Positions 43,157 through 52,321 of a stretch of 64,000 nt of DNA are shown in pieces. The notes beneath the pieces are model-generated. The model made no database searches. It was not told the DNA's origin and saw only the letters and a list, made by a program, of their open reading frames with translations. Source of the stretch: Rothia amarae (GTDB lineage Bacteria; Actinomycetota; Actinomycetes; Actinomycetales; Micrococcaceae); NCBI RefSeq assembly GCF_014705945.2, contig NZ_CP062957.1:1-64000 (forward strand). The letters run 5' to 3'. A program made the translations under genes and the position numbers. The stretch's first letter is position 1. Each line of letters begins with the position of its first letter.

Positions 43157-45349
43157 CTACCTTCCAGTGGGTTGAGTGTCGGAGTTGTAGTCTTGGAAGT
43201 TTGCCGCTTCAGCATTGAGACCAACCAGGGTGTCTTTGCCCGCATCTGCGGCTTTTTTGGTGGCTGCGGCAGCGAGGAGAACTCCAGCGAAAGCACCACC
43301 AGCAGCGGCACCGCCTCCACTGGCAGCAGCGCCGGAAGCACCTGACCCACTAGCCACACCGGATGAGGTTCCAACAGCGGCAGGGGCTGAAGTTGGTGCA
43401 GCAGTGGCAGATACCGGGGACGAAGCAGGTGCACCGGCAGCAGGTGATCCCCCGGTCACTGGAGACCCGGCGGGTGTGAAACCGCTATCGGCGGCGGGTT
43501 TTACCGAAGAGTAATCCTCCCCAGCGTCGATTGCGCCAGTATCACCGGAGGTATCAGCTACCGAACCAGCAGAGCCAGCACCGACCCCAGTGGATGCACC
43601 TGAGACGGCAGGAGCATTAGAACCTGTGGTGGAGGCAGCAGGGCTTGTCTGAGCGGCAGAAGAATTCTCTGGCGCTTGTGCAGTATTCGAGTTCGACCCC
43701 GTAGCAGTAGAATCCGCTGGTGTATCCGAGGAGGAAGAACCAGAAGCGGCAGGGGTGGAAGAGGCAGGAGCTCCGGAGGAAATACCAGTAGCGCCATCGC
43801 CGGTTGAAGCTGAAGCACCAGTCGATGAACCAGTATCAGCAGCCCCGGCCCCGGAAGCACCGGTAGAGCTGGCACCAGTAGACACAGGAACAGGCGCCGA
43901 GGCCTTCTCATTACCGCGAGTGACTTGCTCATTCATATAGGTAGTCTCTGAATGAGCACCTGACCCACCCCCAGTGTATGAAGCCACCGCCGGGTCTGAA
44001 GGCATAGTTACCGCGCCGGGGGAAGAAACCATCGGCACGTACTTGAGCAAAATCATCGGAGAGAACGCCACCGCGCCCATAGCCAAGATAACAATGACTG
44101 TTTGCGAGAGGATTTCTAAACCGTCGTCCGGGGCGATGGAGGCGAAATCAATGGTGAAAATCAAAGCCATCATGATTAATAGCACTGTTTTAGAGAACAG
44201 TACCGTTATCCAGGTGGAGGCGGCTTTGAGTAGACCGGGACGCCATTTAGGGTTCATGAGTGCCCCGAGCATAATAGCGATACCGTAGGCCAGCATAATC
44301 AGCGCGAAGTGCTGGATGAGGAAGACCACGTAGAGCATCAGGGCGGCGATAATCATGACGATGAAGATAATAATCATCAGTAAGGGCCCTAAACCAGAGC
44401 CTGAATCAAGAACCGCTAGAGTGTTCACGAAGTCGATGATGCGGGAGGTGAGGTCATCACCGCGAGCAGTTATCACCCCGCTATTTAGAGCGGACATGAC
44501 GGAGGTGAGTTTGCCCATCAGGGCCGGGCCGAAGGTTGCCATGAGCACCGCAGCCGGTCCCCAGCGCAGTAGGGAATTGCGGAATTCGTCTTCGTCAATA
44601 TCGCCGTTGCCGAGGTCTTTGAGCATGAGCAGAAGCATGATGCCCATGAGCAGAATACCGACACCGGCTGCTCCTGCCCAGGATTGGGTAAACCAGGTCT
44701 GGGTTGGGTCGAAGTCGGTGGAGCCGGTGGCGGTGTCCATGACTTTGACGGTCCAGTTCACGGCTTCTTCATGGGCGTGGTTGACCAGCATCTCGAAGGG
44801 GTCTTTGGGGTCTTTGATGTATTCGGTGACTTTTTCGGCGGCTTTTCCTGCGTTGATGATTCCAGCGATGGTTGGGTTCACCATCAACCCAGCAGCAGTT
44901 GCCTTAAGAGCAGCCGGTAAAACTTTCTGTACCGAATCCGAGATACAGCGCTTCTTCAGCCCCCAGTTCGAAACCTCTGAACCGGCGGCACCACAAATCT
45001 GCTGAAGATCGATTTCACCTTTAACGCCCTTTTCAGGAGTATCAATAATTCTATTGATATTGGCACCAATCTCATCTTTACAGATTTGATTTTTATCTTG
45101 CCCTGGAAGGTTTACTGCATCATCTGCAATTTTTGAACAGAACTCTTGAGTGTACTTATCCACGGCAGTCGTGCGAACCTTTTCGCGGTCTTCAGGACTT
45201 GCCTTAGCCAACTTATCGAGCTGTTCCTGGCTCACTTTGCCTGAGGCTTCTTCTGCCAAAGCAGTAGTAAATGCTGAGCCAGTCCCCAGAAGTAAAACTA
45301 GAGCCAGTACCAAAGCTGAGAGAAGGCTTCTGATGTTCAGTGTCGTCAT
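43157..45349 (-). CDS. TrbL/VirB6-type polytopic conjugation protein with long Ala/Ser tail
   Basis: A 730-aa protein: cleavable-looking signal peptide (residues 1-32, ending AFTTALA), an extracytoplasmic N-terminal part with four or more cysteines (FCSKIADD, QICKDE, QICGAAG, KRCISD), about 7 membrane helices between 215 and 460, and then some 230 residues of Ala/Ser/Thr/Gly/Pro-rich low complexity. This fits the inner-membrane channel protein TrbL/VirB6/CD1107-like. The low-complexity tail is the most extreme in the window. Adjacent genes are 4-7 bp away. Confidence 0.8.
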   Translation of the reverse strand: MTTLNIRSLLSALVLALVLLLGTGSAFTTALAEEASGKVSQEQLDKLAKASPEDREKVRTTAVDKYTQEFCSKIADDAVNLPGQDKNQICKDEIGANINRIIDTPEKGVKGEIDLQQICGAAGSEVSNWGLKKRCISDSVQKVLPAALKATAAGLMVNPTIAGIINAGKAAEKVTEYIKDPKDPFEMLVNHAHEEAVNWTVKVMDTATGSTDFDPTQTWFTQSWAGAAGVGILLMGIMLLLMLKDLGNGDIDEDEFRNSLLRWGPAAVLMATFGPALMGKLTSVMSALNSGVITARGDDLTSRIIDFVNTLAVLDSGSGLGPLLMIIIFIVMIIAALMLYVVFLIQHFALIMLAYGIAIMLGALMNPKWRPGLLKAASTWITVLFSKTVLLIMMALIFTIDFASIAPDDGLEILSQTVIVILAMGAVAFSPMILLKYVPMVSSPGAVTMPSDPAVASYTGGGSGAHSETTYMNEQVTRGNEKASAPVPVSTGASSTGASGAGAADTGSSTGASASTGDGATGISSGAPASSTPAASGSSSSDTPADSTATGSNSNTAQAPENSSAAQTSPAASTTGSNAPAVSGASTGVGAGSAGSVADTSGDTGAIDAGEDYSSVKPAADSGFTPAGSPVTGGSPAAGAPASSPVSATAAPTSAPAAVGTSSGVASGSGASGAAASGGGAAAGGAFAGVLLAAAATKKAADAGKDTLVGLNAEAANFQDYNSDTQPTGR

Positions 45350-45352
45350 AGA

Positions 45353-46213
45353 TTAGTTCGCCTCAGAAAAGTTGTACCAGCGCGTAATATCAGGCTCTAC
45401 GCCCTCGAAAGCTTTTTCAAAGGCGGCTGAGTCCATGACCACGCGTTCTTGTTGTTCGGTCTTGGTCTCGAAGTGATCTTTAGACCAGGTAACAACCGTT
45501 GTATCGGCCTTTTCAGGTTTGGGTAGATTCTCTGTGAGGATGGGCTCTTTAACATCCGTTCCTGGTTCGTATGCTTTTTGGATTTTCCAATCGTTATCTA
45601 CCCAAACCATGTCGTAAGTGACGGCATAGTAGGAATAGCTATCGGGAGCTGTCCACCCGGTGGAGTCCTGAATATGAGAAACCCCAGCAACAGAAATTTT
45701 GGCGTTTTGTTCGGGCTGGCAATCGCGGACTAGATATTTTCCAGACCAGTTGGGATGAAATGTTTCGCTGTTTTTTCCCGTTAGTTCTTTGAGCTCTTTG
45801 GACGAAACGGATTGACGGACTTCTTGCATTGAGGTGTAGTCTTTGCGAGCTTTAGCGTAATCCGAATCAACTGTTATCTCGTCAATCGTTTTATCTGTTC
45901 CTTGGGGAAGGTCTAAGGAGCGAGTGCTTAATACTTTCGCGTAGCTGGTAGCAGCTTCAACCGCGCCCTTACACGTATTCTCATACCCCAGCCCCGTCAC
46001 ACCATCATCAGCTACCCTCGAACCTCCAGCACCGGCAACCACACCAAGATCACTAGAGGCATCATTAGCGGCAGACACCGATGACTCAGAAGAAGCCTCA
46101 CCGTCAGAGGCCCCACGGGCCAACCACACCACAAGCACCAGCACAACAACCAGTACCAGCGCACCAGCGGCCCACAGCTTACGGTTCGAGCGAATATCTT
46201 CCATCACGGACAA
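45353..46213 (-). CDS. bitopic VirB8-like conjugation protein
   Basis: A 286-aa protein with a short cytoplasmic N-terminus, one membrane helix (about 14-31), a Ser/Ala/Asp-rich linker and a soluble extracytoplasmic domain with NTF2/VirB8-like features (LGYENTCKGAVEAATSYAKVL; YYAVTYDMVWVDNDWKIQKA). Topology, size and operon place match the VirB8/TcpC-type scaffold of Gram-positive conjugation channels. Sequence support for that family is weak by eye. Confidence 0.6.
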   Translation of the reverse strand: MSVMEDIRSNRKLWAAGALVLVVVLVLVVWLARGASDGEASSESSVSAANDASSDLGVVAGAGGSRVADDGVTGLGYENTCKGAVEAATSYAKVLSTRSLDLPQGTDKTIDEITVDSDYAKARKDYTSMQEVRQSVSSKELKELTGKNSETFHPNWSGKYLVRDCQPEQNAKISVAGVSHIQDSTGWTAPDSYSYYAVTYDMVWVDNDWKIQKAYEPGTDVKEPILTENLPKPEKADTTVVTWSKDHFETKTEQQERVVMDSAAFEKAFEGVEPDITRWYNFSEAN

Positions 46214-46272
46214 CCTTCTTCAATCAACAGGACTGGGATATAAGAAAAACAAACTAAGAAAACGAGGGGTGT

Positions 46273-46635
46273 TTAGGCGGTGAAGTTACCGGTGACCTGC
46301 AAAATCGCACCAATAATGACACCGAAGAGGGCCACAGCCAGCAAAGCCACGCCTGAGCGCTTCATGCCGGTTGCACCGTCTTCCATGTCATCAGACATAC
46401 CCCGCTGACGAGCCCAGCCCCACTTACCGGCATTCCACAACAACGCACCGCCCAGCACGATAATGACCACGCCCCACAGACCAGTCACCAACCCCACCAG
46501 GGCGTTCTTGAACGGAACTCCGAAGAACTCAAAATCAGGGTTTTCACCCTGGAAGGGGTTCTCAACAGCAACCAGGTTGCCCGAGGCAATAATCGCCTCA
46601 GCTTTGAAAGCTGCAAGAGTAGTTGAAACAGACAT
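46273..46635 (-). CDS. small two-TM conjugation protein (pilin/VirB2-like candidate)
   Basis: A 120-aa protein with two membrane helices (about 45-66, ALVGLVTGLWGVVIIVLGGA, and 93-114, VALLAVALFGVIIGAIL) joined by a basic/acidic loop. RBS AAGGAGAG precedes ATG 46635. The size and two-helix form match VirB2-like subunits or small channel proteins. It lies 59 bp before the VirB8-like gene, in the same direction. The family is not certain. Confidence 0.6.
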   Translation of the reverse strand: MSVSTTLAAFKAEAIIASGNLVAVENPFQGENPDFEFFGVPFKNALVGLVTGLWGVVIIVLGGALLWNAGKWGWARQRGMSDDMEDGATGMKRSGVALLAVALFGVIIGAILQVTGNFTA

Positions 46636-46669
46636 AATGTGTCTCTCCTTAGAAATAGTGTGTATGTAT

Positions 46670-47839
46670 TTAGTGGTTATCTTTTGGGTGCAGACCGCGT
46701 AAGCGAACCATCACTAACGCGGCCAAATTTTCGTAAGCCCGACGAGTCTTATCACCCAGTAGCTCAAGGTCGATCTCCGTGCCCCGGTCCAGATGCGGGT
46801 CATAGGGAATATCAATCACATCGAGCTTCTTCGCGAAAGTCTCCCGAATCTCCTGCGCAGTCTTGGCGGACTCCTTGAGTTTGGAACCTTCAGTGATGAC
46901 GATGATCGCGTTATTCGCTAAATCCTCATACCCCGCCTCATATAAAGTCCTCAGAGTCCACAGGGCCCGCTGAGCACCATCACGTTGTAGCGAGGTAGGG
47001 ATAATGAGTAAGTCCGCAGATTCAGCGGCAGCGACAAAGTTATCGGCTAAGGAATTATTGCCTGAATCCACAATCATCAGCTGCTTAAAACGAGACAACA
47101 ACGAGTGCACCGTATTGAACTCATCCCGGCCGATTTGCTTCATCTCGGTCGGGTCTGTTGAAGAGGCCAGCACCTCAAAACGTGAGGAACCTTGACGGCG
47201 TAAGAACGGGGCTAACTCCCCCAGCGACATATCCCCTGATGCAGCAGCGGCAGCCAACAAATCAATAACGGTACGAGTGGAACCTTGCGAGTTCGTGCGC
47301 AACGCCAGGGAGCCTTGGGTTTCGTTGTTATCCCACACCACCACATCCCCGCCGCGGTGAATACCGAAAGTACCAGCCAAACCGATAGAGGTAATAGTCT
47401 TTCCAGCACCTCCAGCGGCATTAGCTACCAAAATAGTCATCGGACGAGGCAGCGAACCTTGGATGGTTTCAATACCTCGACGACGCATCAACTCGTCTTT
47501 GGAAGGACTCAACTTCAGCGCACCGAAAGTGAGCCGGTTGATAACACCTTGCCAGCCATATTGTGCCGGCCGTGTTGCCACCGCCCCAGATTCGGCAGGA
47601 GCTAGAGCCAAATCCGTAATAGATGAAGAATCAGGCGCAGAGGCTAGGGGCTTCACATGGTCGGAGGGAGCCTCCCCTGCCTCAGCTACTTCGGTAGCTG
47701 CTGGCTCAAAGGGATGCCCCGGAGCCTCTGCCGAGGTTGATTCCTCTCTGATAGAACGAGCGGGCTTAGGGGTGGTCTTGACCGAGAACGTGTTCGCATC
47801 CAAGGACAAAGACCGATTATGAGGTCTAGGGTTATTCAT
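46670..47839 (-). CDS. ParA/MinD-like ATPase of the transfer operon
   Basis: A 389-aa protein with a disordered N-terminal third (residues 1-100, Glu/Ala/Pro-rich) and a ParA/MinD-like ATPase domain. The deviant Walker A ANAAGGAGKTITS is near 140, the DNNETQGSLALR substrate loop near 173, and Walker B-type LMIVDSGNNS near 252. It lies inside the minus-strand transfer operon, not with the partition genes, so a role in placing or energising the conjugation machine is more likely than plasmid segregation. Confidence 0.78.
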   Translation of the reverse strand: MNNPRPHNRSLSLDANTFSVKTTPKPARSIREESTSAEAPGHPFEPAATEVAEAGEAPSDHVKPLASAPDSSSITDLALAPAESGAVATRPAQYGWQGVINRLTFGALKLSPSKDELMRRRGIETIQGSLPRPMTILVANAAGGAGKTITSIGLAGTFGIHRGGDVVVWDNNETQGSLALRTNSQGSTRTVIDLLAAAAASGDMSLGELAPFLRRQGSSRFEVLASSTDPTEMKQIGRDEFNTVHSLLSRFKQLMIVDSGNNSLADNFVAAAESADLLIIPTSLQRDGAQRALWTLRTLYEAGYEDLANNAIIVITEGSKLKESAKTAQEIRETFAKKLDVIDIPYDPHLDRGTEIDLELLGDKTRRAYENLAALVMVRLRGLHPKDNH

Positions 47840-47874
47840 GACATCTCCTTCTTCTAATCCAGTGCTGACGGTTT

Positions 47875-48507
47875 TTAGTCGTTTTCAAAGAGGGAATTAT
47901 CAACTGCGACTACTTCCCAGACCCCGTTGTGTTTCTCTAAATACACGTTGTCTTGGGCGCGTCCACCGGGAAGATTCTGTCCATCTCGCCCGGTCCATTC
48001 CCACTGAGTGCTCACACCGCGCACGGCTTTATCACCGTCAATATCTTGATTGGTGTCCCCTGGCGTTTGAGAGACTTTCACGCTGGTATAACCCTCGTGT
48101 TTATAGGCTTCGTTGAACTGGGCTTGAAGCATGTTCCGTGTTTGGGATTCTGCCTGAGTTTGATAGAACTGCTCGGACATGATGTCTTTAGCCCGTAGCA
48201 TCCCGTCAGTGGTACGTCCATCAAGAGTGGAGTCCCAGCAATAGGAGACAGCGGAGAAAGCTTGGGCTACATCGGTGGCGCTGGTTCGGTCTACTTGGCT
48301 CAGGTCATAGCAAGTTCCATCAGCGACAGTGCGAGTACTGCTTGAGGGAGAGGCCGTAACACTGGGGCTGATACTGACGGAGGTTGTGGTCTCAGCAGCA
48401 GGTGATGATTCAGTTTTCTGGGTTTGTTGCGTGCCGCAGCCGACCAGGACGGTGGCTAAGGCCAGGGGTGTGAGACTTATAGCGGTGAGTGTTCGATAGT
48501 TTTTCAT
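47875..48507 (-). CDS. lipoprotein of the transfer operon
   Basis: A 210-aa lipoprotein with lipobox TVLVGC (Cys24) and a Ser/Thr-rich linker. The C-terminal domain has two cysteines (GTCYDLSQVD, VSYCWDSTL) and ends in a beta-rich part (TSVKVSQTPGD; VYLEKHNGVWEVVAVDNS). The last part resembles the NTF2-like domain of VirB8/TraM-type proteins. RBS AAGGAATC precedes ATG 48507. It is probably an extracytoplasmic part of the transfer channel. Confidence 0.65.
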   Translation of the reverse strand: MKNYRTLTAISLTPLALATVLVGCGTQQTQKTESSPAAETTTSVSISPSVTASPSSSTRTVADGTCYDLSQVDRTSATDVAQAFSAVSYCWDSTLDGRTTDGMLRAKDIMSEQFYQTQAESQTRNMLQAQFNEAYKHEGYTSVKVSQTPGDTNQDIDGDKAVRGVSTQWEWTGRDGQNLPGGRAQDNVYLEKHNGVWEVVAVDNSLFEND

Positions 48508-48523
48508 CGGTGATTCCTTCTCT

Positions 48524-49621
48524 TTATCTGCCGCCGAGGGCGCCTTTTTCTTTCAAGATAGGTTCAGGGTCAATAGCAGTACCGTCATAGGGGTTGAAAT
48601 TCGAGTCGGTGTAGTCGTCCCCGGGCTTGTGAATCTCAAAATGTAGGTGGGAAATAACCAGGGCCCCCACGGAGCCGGCGTGGTTGGATTCGCGTCCCAT
48701 CTCGGTACCTTTTTTGATTTCATCTCCTGCTTTGACCTGGTAGTCGTCCATGTGGCAAAAGGCCATACGGAAGTGAGGTTCAGCGGTCATGGTTCCCAGA
48801 ACGCAGCCGTCTTTGCCGTAGATACCGGTAATTTTTAGGTCAGTGGGGGCAATGACAGTTCCTTGGGGTCCGTACCCGGAGCCAGTAGCTAAATCAACGC
48901 CTGCGTGCATTTGAGCCCAGGCCGGAAGCCCCGGGACGTTACGGCGACCAAAACCGGAAGTGAATTGCCCGCCAGGTAGCGGATTCGTCCACTCGCCTTT
49001 GCCTAGGTCGCCGTTCCAGGCTTTGGCCCCGGAGACTTGTTTGCAGCCGCCGGTGAATTTCATTTGGGCGCCGGAGGTGATTTTTTCGACGTAGTTTTTG
49101 GTTTCGGGAAAGGGCGGGACGTCTTTGTACTGGCTGACGTTTCCCGGGCCAGCGTTGTAAGCAGCAAGGGTAAGGCGGATGAGTTTGTTGGGGTCATCTC
49201 CTGCGAAGGGTTTGACGATTTTTTTGAGGTCGGCCATGTATTTGCCGTAGGCCTCCATGGAGTCTTCGATGTTGTGGATGTCGCCGTTGCTGTATTTGGC
49301 GAAGGTGGAGGGGAGGAATTGGGCGGGGCCTTGGGCTCCTGCGGGTGAGCCTGCCATGCGGTCGAATTGTGATTCTGCTTGGATTTGTGCGGCGACGGTG
49401 GATTCGGGGAGACCGGCGGTTTGGGCGGCTTTTTTGATGGGTTCTTTGTATTCGTCGGGGACGTTGATGGTGTTCCCGGTTTTGTTGTTGGCTGCGTTGA
49501 TGGTGGTGTCGTTGCACGCTACGGGGGTTTCTTGGGGCGGTTGCCAGAGGGTGCCGACGCCTAGAAAGAGCGCGATGGTAGATCCAATGATGATGGTGCT
49601 GGTCTTGGTTGCATTGCCCAC
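48524..49621 (-). CDS. bifunctional cell-wall hydrolase: lytic transglycosylase plus M23 peptidase
   Basis: About 365 aa from GTG 49621, chosen for the GAGGAGG 10 nt upstream (TTG 49645 would include that RBS). One N-terminal membrane helix is followed by an SLT lysozyme-like domain (IQAESQFDRMAGSPAGAQGPAQF, split by its catalytic Glu, and LAAYNAGPGNV). A C-terminal M23 LytM domain has MHAGVDLATG and SHLHFEIHKPG. It opens the peptidoglycan for the conjugation channel, as VirB1/TcpG-type enzymes do. It is the first gene of the minus-strand transfer operon. Confidence 0.9.
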   Translation of the reverse strand: MGNATKTSTIIIGSTIALFLGVGTLWQPPQETPVACNDTTINAANNKTGNTINVPDEYKEPIKKAAQTAGLPESTVAAQIQAESQFDRMAGSPAGAQGPAQFLPSTFAKYSNGDIHNIEDSMEAYGKYMADLKKIVKPFAGDDPNKLIRLTLAAYNAGPGNVSQYKDVPPFPETKNYVEKITSGAQMKFTGGCKQVSGAKAWNGDLGKGEWTNPLPGGQFTSGFGRRNVPGLPAWAQMHAGVDLATGSGYGPQGTVIAPTDLKITGIYGKDGCVLGTMTAEPHFRMAFCHMDDYQVKAGDEIKKGTEMGRESNHAGSVGALVISHLHFEIHKPGDDYTDSNFNPYDGTAIDPEPILKEKGALGGR

Positions 49622-49731
49622 CTTGGTGCGTCCTCCTCTCGGCAATTATTTATAGTTTAGTGTTATTAAAGCATGATTTACACTTTCATAACACTATTGT
49701 GTTTTTTTGAAATAATAACTAGGTGCCTAAA

Positions 49732-50100
49732 ATGATTCAGATCCCCGACCAATCACAGGCGATACGAGATGCCACACTCATTTTTGGGAATACTTTGCGC
49801 CTGGGCATCATCCGCCAGTTATCGCTAGGTAAAGATAATAGAGCCGATATCGCTAAAGCATTAGGAGTTGGCGAAGAAGCACTAACTCGCCAAATGGCAA
49901 CATTGATAGACCACAAGCTGGTCACCTCCACCACCCTCAGGGGGACAGGAAGACCCGTCAGATACTCTCTCAATTCAAATGCCGTAGATGACCTACTATC
50001 CGTTCTAGATGATTATCGGCGCGGATTTTCTATACCCACCAAAACCCAAACTACGCTTCCAGCGGTAGACAGTCGTAGCTATCGAAAACGCACCCAATAG
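49732..50100 (+). CDS. winged-helix transcription regulator
   Basis: A 122-aa ArsR/MarR-like winged-helix protein (FGNTLRLGIIRQL…RADIAKALGVGEEALTRQMATLIDHKLV…GRPVRYSLN). No metal-site cysteines are visible. It starts at ATG 49732 (GTG 49723 is an alternative) and diverges from the transfer operon across a 110-bp A+T-rich promoter region. That makes it the natural candidate regulator of conjugation genes; this role is inferred from position. Confidence 0.7.
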   Translation: MIQIPDQSQAIRDATLIFGNTLRLGIIRQLSLGKDNRADIAKALGVGEEALTRQMATLIDHKLVTSTTLRGTGRPVRYSLNSNAVDDLLSVLDDYRRGFSIPTKTQTTLPAVDSRSYRKRTQ

Positions 50101-50360
50101 CCTCAAACAATAACTATTAGATGCACACCCGCACCCAAAGTGGGGACAATAGTGGATGCACAACCTCAACCTATTCGGCAGTTGCAAACTACCGCCCACT
50201 GACGCGCAAGATACGGCATTCAGCTAGAGATTCAACACATGTTGATTGATAAGTAAAATATCGACGTTCTTTGACTAGCAAATATCCCGAGGAATTTAAC
50301 AAAATATCGGTGTAACATAATTTCCTGTCGTTGTACTATACATAATCACAAACGGCACTG
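50101..50360. other. intergenic region, no gene seen
   Basis: A+T-rich DNA between the regulator and a terminator, with no supported ORF. Together with 50397-50709 it leaves about 600 bp without a gene. The second part contains GGGGACAAACTTTCTGGACACC near 50459, partly like the arms of the large inverted repeat at 29799-29888. Confidence 0.35.
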
Positions 50361-50396
50361 AACCCTGTTATTGTTCCCGCAATAACAGGGTTTTTC
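50361..50396 (+). terminator. intrinsic terminator
   Basis: Perfect 13-bp stem AACCCTGTTATTG (50361-50373) with its complement (50380-50392), a 6-nt loop and a T run. It probably ends a transcript from the winged-helix gene or a short RNA from the 50.1-50.3 kb region. Confidence 0.85.
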
Positions 50397-50709
50397 TACG
50401 CCATGCGCAGTCAGAGTAACACAGGAAAATCCTCTTCTTCTCCAGTAATTTTGATTAGGGGACAAACTTTCTGGACACCCCAGCGAGAAACGCACCCAGT
50501 TGATTTTCCTTAGCAAATAGCTCTGAATTGAAGGAAAATGATGCTATCTGCAGGTGAGGATCCACCCGGTCAACGGTTGATGAAATTTGATCAAACCTTG
50601 TTGGATAGAGGCTGTCATTGCCAGCTTGTAACGCAATATAAAAAGCCTTTTAAAAATTTTTCCGCTCAGAGCTTTGTAGCGATATCGTTCTTAAGATACA
50701 GTATTAATC

Positions 50710-50913
50710 ATGTCGGAAGTAGTACGGAGAATTTCTCCAGCCTTAGGTACGGAGAAACTGTTAATCAGATTGACTCCCGAGTTGAAACGTGCCCTCGCAG
50801 AAGAAGCACACAAACGCGGAGTCTCCCAATCTTTCTTCGTAGCTTCTTTACTGGCTAAGACGTTAGAAATCCCAGGGCTTGAACTCCCCGAAGACACAAA
50901 AATGAATACTTAA
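50710..50913 (+). CDS. ribbon-helix-helix small DNA-binding protein
   Basis: A 67-aa protein with a basic beta-strand (KLLIRLTPELKRALAEEAHKR) and two helices (VSQSFFVASLLAKTLE), the Arc/MetJ RHH fold. Small RHH proteins upstream of rep act as copy-number repressors (CopG type), antitoxins or relaxosome proteins. The hairpin and the rep-like gene that follow favour a copy-control role. No toxin gene is adjacent. Confidence 0.65.
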   Translation: MSEVVRRISPALGTEKLLIRLTPELKRALAEEAHKRGVSQSFFVASLLAKTLEIPGLELPEDTKMNT

Positions 50914-50918
50914 AAGTC

Positions 50919-50952
50919 GAGCGGGATAACGTTTCCCGACGCTATCCCGCTC
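50919..50952. terminator. hairpin between the RHH gene and the rep-like gene
   Basis: GAGCGGGATA (50919-50928) pairs with TATCCCGCTC (50943-50952), with further partial pairing in the loop. No T run follows, so it could be an attenuator rather than a full terminator for the downstream rep-par genes. Confidence 0.55.
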
Positions 50953-51068
50953 AAAAGACTATGTGAACCCTGGCCAAAGTTTCGCCGCTTTCCAGGATTC
51001 TTAGCAAGAAACCCTCCCACACAAGGAAGAAATGAATTCCCATTCATCTCCACCAGGAGGTGTTCTTG

Positions 51069-52253
51069 GTGTCTAGCATACCAGCAACACCCCCACACGG
51101 TGCAAGTACATCAGCACAACATCACATCAAGTGCACCCAAAAACAAGAACGCGCCCGCAAAAACCACGTCAAACGACCGGCAACACAACCCATTCAATGG
51201 GAAAACTCCACCGCAGCACGACTTGCAGCCCTACCAGAGGACCACACCTACACCTGCTCCCCCGCCCAATGGCTCCAAGCAATACGAGATTACATTGATA
51301 TCTCTCACCGCAGAGCAGACTTTCAGGACACTTTCGACAAGGTATGCGAGGCACTCTCCTACGCTTTCAACCCTGATACGGGAACCCTTCGCATTACATG
51401 GAGTGCATTAGCTCAGTTAGCCACCACTAGCATCAGTAGCGTGCAACGCTGTTTACGACTTCTCAAAGAGCACCAGCTACTCACTGTTATCGCATCCGGA
51501 CGTAGTGCCGCCATGGCCCCTCAACGGCAAGAGAAGAAAAACCTCGCACCCGTTTACGGCCTCACCGTACCCACTCCCCCATCAGCTACCCCAGACGCCG
51601 ATGAGTCTTTTTACGATGAAAACGGGTACCTCTTTATAACTGACTGCCCTTCACCTTTAAGGGACGAAAAAATTTCCTATTACCGCGCTATCCGCGAAGG
51701 TCTTTTCGATCAGTTCTGCAAACAACGCTATGCTCTCTACGCTTATTCCCATCAAGGAGCCCTGGAGAAGAAGAGACAAGGCCTGCAAGATTCATATCCC
51801 ACTCTCAAAGCGAAGCAACAGGCAATAACCCATCTTGTGCGGGTGCTTCAGCATCATTGTTTTGATCTTCGTTCTCTCAGTGCCACTGCTATTACAGGTG
51901 TAGTTCAACCTTTCTTTGAAGCAGGTTGGACAGTGAGAGATGTTCTCTACGCTCTGGAGTACAGAGCTGATAACAGTGCCTATAACACTCGTGGTGCTGC
52001 GGGAATGCGGTCAGTAAAGAAGTGGCTTACTTTGCGTATGGACGCTTGGGTTCGAGAAGAGTCAATTCTAGAATCCCGCACCGCAGTGGAGAATCGCCAG
52101 TATCAAGAAAGCCACTCTTCCTCTGGCGCTCTGCTTACACAGAAGCCTTCCAAGAAAGTAGCTGGTCCATCGGTTGAAGTGAAACGCCGTATTAAGGTTG
52201 CTTTGTTGGGTGAGGCACGGGCGAAGCACCAATACCCAGAATTATTCTCATAA
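51069..52253 (+). CDS. third replication-type protein with helix-turn-helix
   Basis: About 394 aa from GTG 51069, with AGGAGG 8 nt upstream (51055-51060). The N-terminus is basic. A winged-helix segment (ITWSALAQLATTSISSVQRCLRLLKEHQLLTVI) lies near residues 115-150, and a helical C-terminal half contains AYNTRGAAGMRSVKKWL. The layout (HTH initiator followed at once by parA and a small centromere-binding gene) is that of actinobacterial rep-parAB modules. I cannot confirm initiator activity; it could instead be a plasmid regulator. Confidence 0.6.
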   Translation: MSSIPATPPHGASTSAQHHIKCTQKQERARKNHVKRPATQPIQWENSTAARLAALPEDHTYTCSPAQWLQAIRDYIDISHRRADFQDTFDKVCEALSYAFNPDTGTLRITWSALAQLATTSISSVQRCLRLLKEHQLLTVIASGRSAAMAPQRQEKKNLAPVYGLTVPTPPSATPDADESFYDENGYLFITDCPSPLRDEKISYYRAIREGLFDQFCKQRYALYAYSHQGALEKKRQGLQDSYPTLKAKQQAITHLVRVLQHHCFDLRSLSATAITGVVQPFFEAGWTVRDVLYALEYRADNSAYNTRGAAGMRSVKKWLTLRMDAWVREESILESRTAVENRQYQESHSSSGALLTQKPSKKVAGPSVEVKRRIKVALLGEARAKHQYPELFS

Positions 52254-52270
52254 AGATTTACAATATATAA

Positions 52271-52310
52271 TGTGATACGACATCATGTGATGTGATGTGA
52301 TGTGATGTGA
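52271..52310. repeat. tandem ATGTG repeats, putative centromere/operator before parA
   Basis: After a lone TGTGAT at 52271, five tandem copies of the 5-mer ATGTG run from 52285 to 52310, ending 12 bp before the parA start. Related TGTGAT/ATCACA boxes lie at 53271-53307 and 54271-54313. Such arrays upstream of parA are typical parS/operator sites bound by small RHH ParB proteins. Confidence 0.75.
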
Positions 52311-52321
52311 AAGGGGAAAAT

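Noticed and set aside
44355-45005. 216-codon plus-strand frame opposite the TrbL-like gene
   Set aside because: Shadow of the minus-strand membrane-protein gene; no family features.
52271-52310. Possible CRISPR-like short repeats
   Set aside because: The units are 5 bp and tandem without spacers; this is a partition/operator array.
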